Assembly (NCBI RefSeq): GCF_000820125.1
Contig: NZ_CDBY01000056.1
Span: 1 to 46,330 of the forward strand
Direction of reading: 5' to 3'
Length of the DNA stretch: 46,330 nucleotides
Source of the DNA: Aeromonas simiae
GTDB lineage: Bacteria; Pseudomonadota; Gammaproteobacteria; Enterobacterales; Aeromonadaceae
Of this stretch, positions 44,626 through 46,330 are shown in pieces. A program made the translations under genes and the position numbers. A model generated the notes under the pieces. That model did no database searches. It was not told where the DNA came from and saw nothing but the letters and a program-made list of their open reading frames with translations. The first letter of the stretch is position 1; each line of letters begins with the position of its first letter.

Positions 44626-45408
44626 GTGGCCAATATTCTCGTCTTCGACTCCGGCATGGGGGGGCTGAGCGTCTATCGCGAAATTCGCCGCCTGTTGCCA
44701 GGACATCACTACTTCTACTGCTTCGATAACGCCCACTTTCCCTATGGCGAACTTGCTGAAGATGTGCTCATCACGGCCTGTGCGAACACGGTCGAACAGA
44801 TGGTGAGCGAGCATGCCATCAACCTGGTGGTGATCGCCTGCAATACCGCAAGCACCATTGCATTGCCCGAGCTGCGCGCCAGGCTGGAGATCCCGGTAGT
44901 GGGAGTGGTGCCGGCGATTAAGCCGGCAGTGGCACTGACCCAAAATGGTTGCATCGGGCTGCTGGCGACCCCTGGCACGGTTTCCCGCGACTATACCTTG
45001 CGCCTCATCGAGCAGTTTGCGCCAGGCAAGCAGGTGCTGCTCAAAGGCAGCACCGAGCTGGTGGTTCAGGCCGAGCGCAAGCTGGCCGGGGAGCCGGTTG
45101 ACATGGATGTGCTGCGCGCCGTGATGGCCTCCTGGCGGGAGGAGGGGCACAGCCCCGATACCGTCGTACTCGGGTGTACCCATTTTCCTCTGTTGGTCGA
45201 TGAGCTGGCCGAGATCCTGCCTGGAGTCACGTTTGTTGATTCGGGAGAGGCGGTGGCCAAGCGGGTGCGCCACCTCTTGGGGAGTGGGGAAAGTGCGGGG
45301 GAGGGAAGGGGGATGGCTTACTGCACCAGGCTTGATGCGGCAGCCCTGAAACTGCAAGCCCCCTTAATGAGCTGGGGGCTTGAGCAATTACGTCAGGTCG
45401 GAGACTAG
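44626..45408 (+). CDS. murI: Glutamate racemase
   Basis: Makes D-glutamate for peptidoglycan. From the GTG at 44626 (GGGGAG five bases upstream) it is 260 residues and begins MANILVFDSGMGGLS like other short MurI proteins. An in-frame ATG at 44593 with a good GGAGG site gives 271 residues and cannot be excluded. The two catalytic Cys are in VVIACNTAS and VVLGCTHFPLL, and the substrate-binding DSG is in FDSGMGG. In E. coli murI also follows btuB and precedes an rRNA operon, as here. It converges with the RRM gene, the stops being four bases apart. Confidence 0.95.
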   Translation: MANILVFDSGMGGLSVYREIRRLLPGHHYFYCFDNAHFPYGELAEDVLITACANTVEQMVSEHAINLVVIACNTASTIALPELRARLEIPVVGVVPAIKPAVALTQNGCIGLLATPGTVSRDYTLRLIEQFAPGKQVLLKGSTELVVQAERKLAGEPVDMDVLRAVMASWREEGHSPDTVVLGCTHFPLLVDELAEILPGVTFVDSGEAVAKRVRHLLGSGESAGEGRGMAYCTRLDAAALKLQAPLMSWGLEQLRQVGD

Positions 45409-45412
45409 CGCA

Positions 45413-45898
45413 TTAGGCGTCGCCCTCTCCTTCCTTCTTCTCGTTGGCTTCACGCACCTTGAGGGTGCGCTGCTGATACTCCTTCTCATTGAGCGCCGCG
45501 ACGGCGCGCTCGGCATCGGCTACCGGCATCTCGACGAAACCGAAGCCGCGGCGCTTGCCGGTCACCTTATCCTTCATCAGACGCACCGAAATAACCTGTC
45601 CGTGCTGAACGAACAGTTCACGCACGGCGGCCTCGTTGGCGCGATAGGGAAGATTACCGACATACAGGGTGCGGGTTTCAACATCGGTTGTCGGGGCTGT
45701 TGTGGTCGATGGCGTCACCCCAACCTTACGTTGCAGCAGCAGAGGAACCACAAAACCACCGAGTGCCAGACCCAGAGCAAAGATGATCTCGGTCTCCAGT
45801 TGGAAATTGAGTCCTTGTGCCAGCAGATAGCCGACTAACGCCAGAATGGCGGCGCAGATAGCCGCCTGTAGAAACAGGGGAAAACGGAACAATGTCAT
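45413..45898 (-). CDS. Membrane-anchored RNA-recognition-motif protein
   Basis: A 161-residue protein (ATG at 45898). The N-terminal part has two hydrophobic segments (LFLQAAICAAILALVGYLLA and IIFALGLALGGFVVPLLL) that should anchor it in the inner membrane. A short linker is followed by one RRM domain with RNP2 (TLYVGNLPYR) and RNP1 (RRGFGFVEM), and a charged tail (NEKKEGEGDA). RRM proteins of this kind are known in some gammaproteobacteria, such as vibrios, but their RNA targets are unknown. The gene is flanked by murI and the rRNA promoters. Confidence 0.88.
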   Translation of the reverse strand: MTLFRFPLFLQAAICAAILALVGYLLAQGLNFQLETEIIFALGLALGGFVVPLLLQRKVGVTPSTTTAPTTDVETRTLYVGNLPYRANEAAVRELFVQHGQVISVRLMKDKVTGKRRGFGFVEMPVADAERAVAALNEKEYQQRTLKVREANEKKEGEGDA

Positions 45899-46140
45899 AG
45901 GGAGTCCACCCTCATGTGAATGAAGTCGATGAAAACGCAACACTTTATTCACCTTCATGGTAACGGGGTTTTGTAACACAAGCCACCGCAGAAAGGTGAA
46001 AGGCACGTCTGGAGCACATGAAATTGGCTCGGGAGTGGCTCACGAACCAGCACAATGTGGATAACTCTGTATATATACACTTAATATTTTGTTTCTAACT
46101 GATTGTTTTGAATTATTCGTGATTTTCTTCAAAAAAAGCC

Positions 46141-46168
46141 TTGTTATCCCGAGGCGCCTCCCTATAAT
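46141..46168 (+). promoter_or_regulatory. rRNA operon promoter P1
   Basis: TTGTTA (46141-46146), a 16-bp spacer and a perfect TATAAT (46163-46168), followed by the GC-rich discriminator GCGCCC typical of stringently controlled rRNA promoters. The A/T-rich stretch just upstream (about 46107-46140) is a likely UP element. Confidence 0.9.
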
Positions 46169-46255
46169 GCGCCCTCACCAGCACGGCGGATGACGCCAGA
46201 GGGTCAGTGAGTTGGCATGAGCCAGTCCGCTGCGAAAGAAAAGCCGCCACGGCGC

Positions 46256-46283
46256 TTGACTTTCGAAATGAGGGGCGTAAGAT
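46256..46283 (+). promoter_or_regulatory. rRNA operon promoter P2
   Basis: TTGACT (46256-46261), a 16-bp spacer and TAAGAT (46278-46283), followed by GCGC, about 115 bases after P1 as in E. coli rrn operons. Confidence 0.88.
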
Positions 46284-46308
46284 GCGCAGCCTCAGCCGAC
46301 AAGGCAAC

Positions 46309-46320
46309 GTTCTTTAACAA
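46309..46320 (+). promoter_or_regulatory. boxA antitermination element of the rRNA leader
   Basis: GTTCTTTAACAA matches the rrn boxA consensus TGCTCTTTAACAA bound by NusB-NusE. It marks an rRNA leader whose 16S gene should start beyond the right edge of the window. Confidence 0.88.
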
Positions 46321-46330
46321 ATTGAATCAA

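Noticed and set aside
1..46330. Search for tRNA genes, CRISPR arrays, insertion sequences or prophage genes
   Set aside because: None were recognised by eye; no regular spaced repeats, transposase or integrase frames, or tRNA-like cloverleaves were seen.

Overview
The window looks like a chromosomal segment of an Aeromonas species or a close gammaproteobacterial relative. This rests on GC-rich coding sequence, gammaproteobacterial gene families throughout, and the blocks gmk-rpoZ-spoT-trmH, purEK, and btuB-murI followed by an rRNA operon leader. The genus is inferred from these features and from remembered protein similarity; no database search was possible.

Left third (1-21.7 kb) is mostly housekeeping. 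It holds the end of a glnA-linked DUF4124 gene, then glnA with a sigma-54 promoter and two NtrC sites, typA/bipA, a YihY membrane protein and a PldB-like lysophospholipase. The run gmk-rpoZ-spoT-trmH follows, then a divergent LPS-core pair (OpsX-type heptosyltransferase and Kdo kinase KdkA) and a PAS plus degenerate GGDEF protein. After two EamA permeases, a DUF6314 gene, a tiny membrane-protein ORF and a LysR regulator comes a Firmicutes-type tryptophanyl-tRNA synthetase preceded by a candidate Trp attenuator. uspA, fabV, ftnA and a YhiN/HI0933 flavoprotein close this part.

Middle (21.7-39.8 kb) is accessory and surface-related. A four-gene chaperone-usher operon (pilin, chaperone, usher, two-domain adhesin) reads rightward behind an AT-rich 0.8 kb leader. 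A leucine exporter gene (leuE) follows. Then a complete ecp (E. coli common pilus/Mat) operon, ecpABCDE, reads leftward. Divergent from ecpA is a BvgAS/EvgAS-type pair: a NarL-family response regulator and a 1203-residue hybrid kinase with two periplasmic substrate-binding domains. The usual LuxR-type regulator EcpR is not present here. The ecpA upstream region carries two copies of a 16-bp repeat containing the BvgA-like heptamer TTTCCTA. I infer that this two-component system controls the pilus.

Right part (39.8-46.3 kb) returns to core functions: purEK with a PurR box and an unusual terminator-bearing leader, then a cobalamin riboswitch driving btuB, then murI. A membrane-anchored RRM protein converges on murI. 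The window ends in tandem rRNA promoters P1 and P2 and a boxA, just short of the 16S gene.

The points most worth following up are the Trp-rich leader peptide and terminator before the second-type trpS, the ecp operon paired with a BvgAS-like system and its repeats, the purE leader, and a possible small RNA before fabV. No tRNA, CRISPR array, insertion sequence or prophage was seen.
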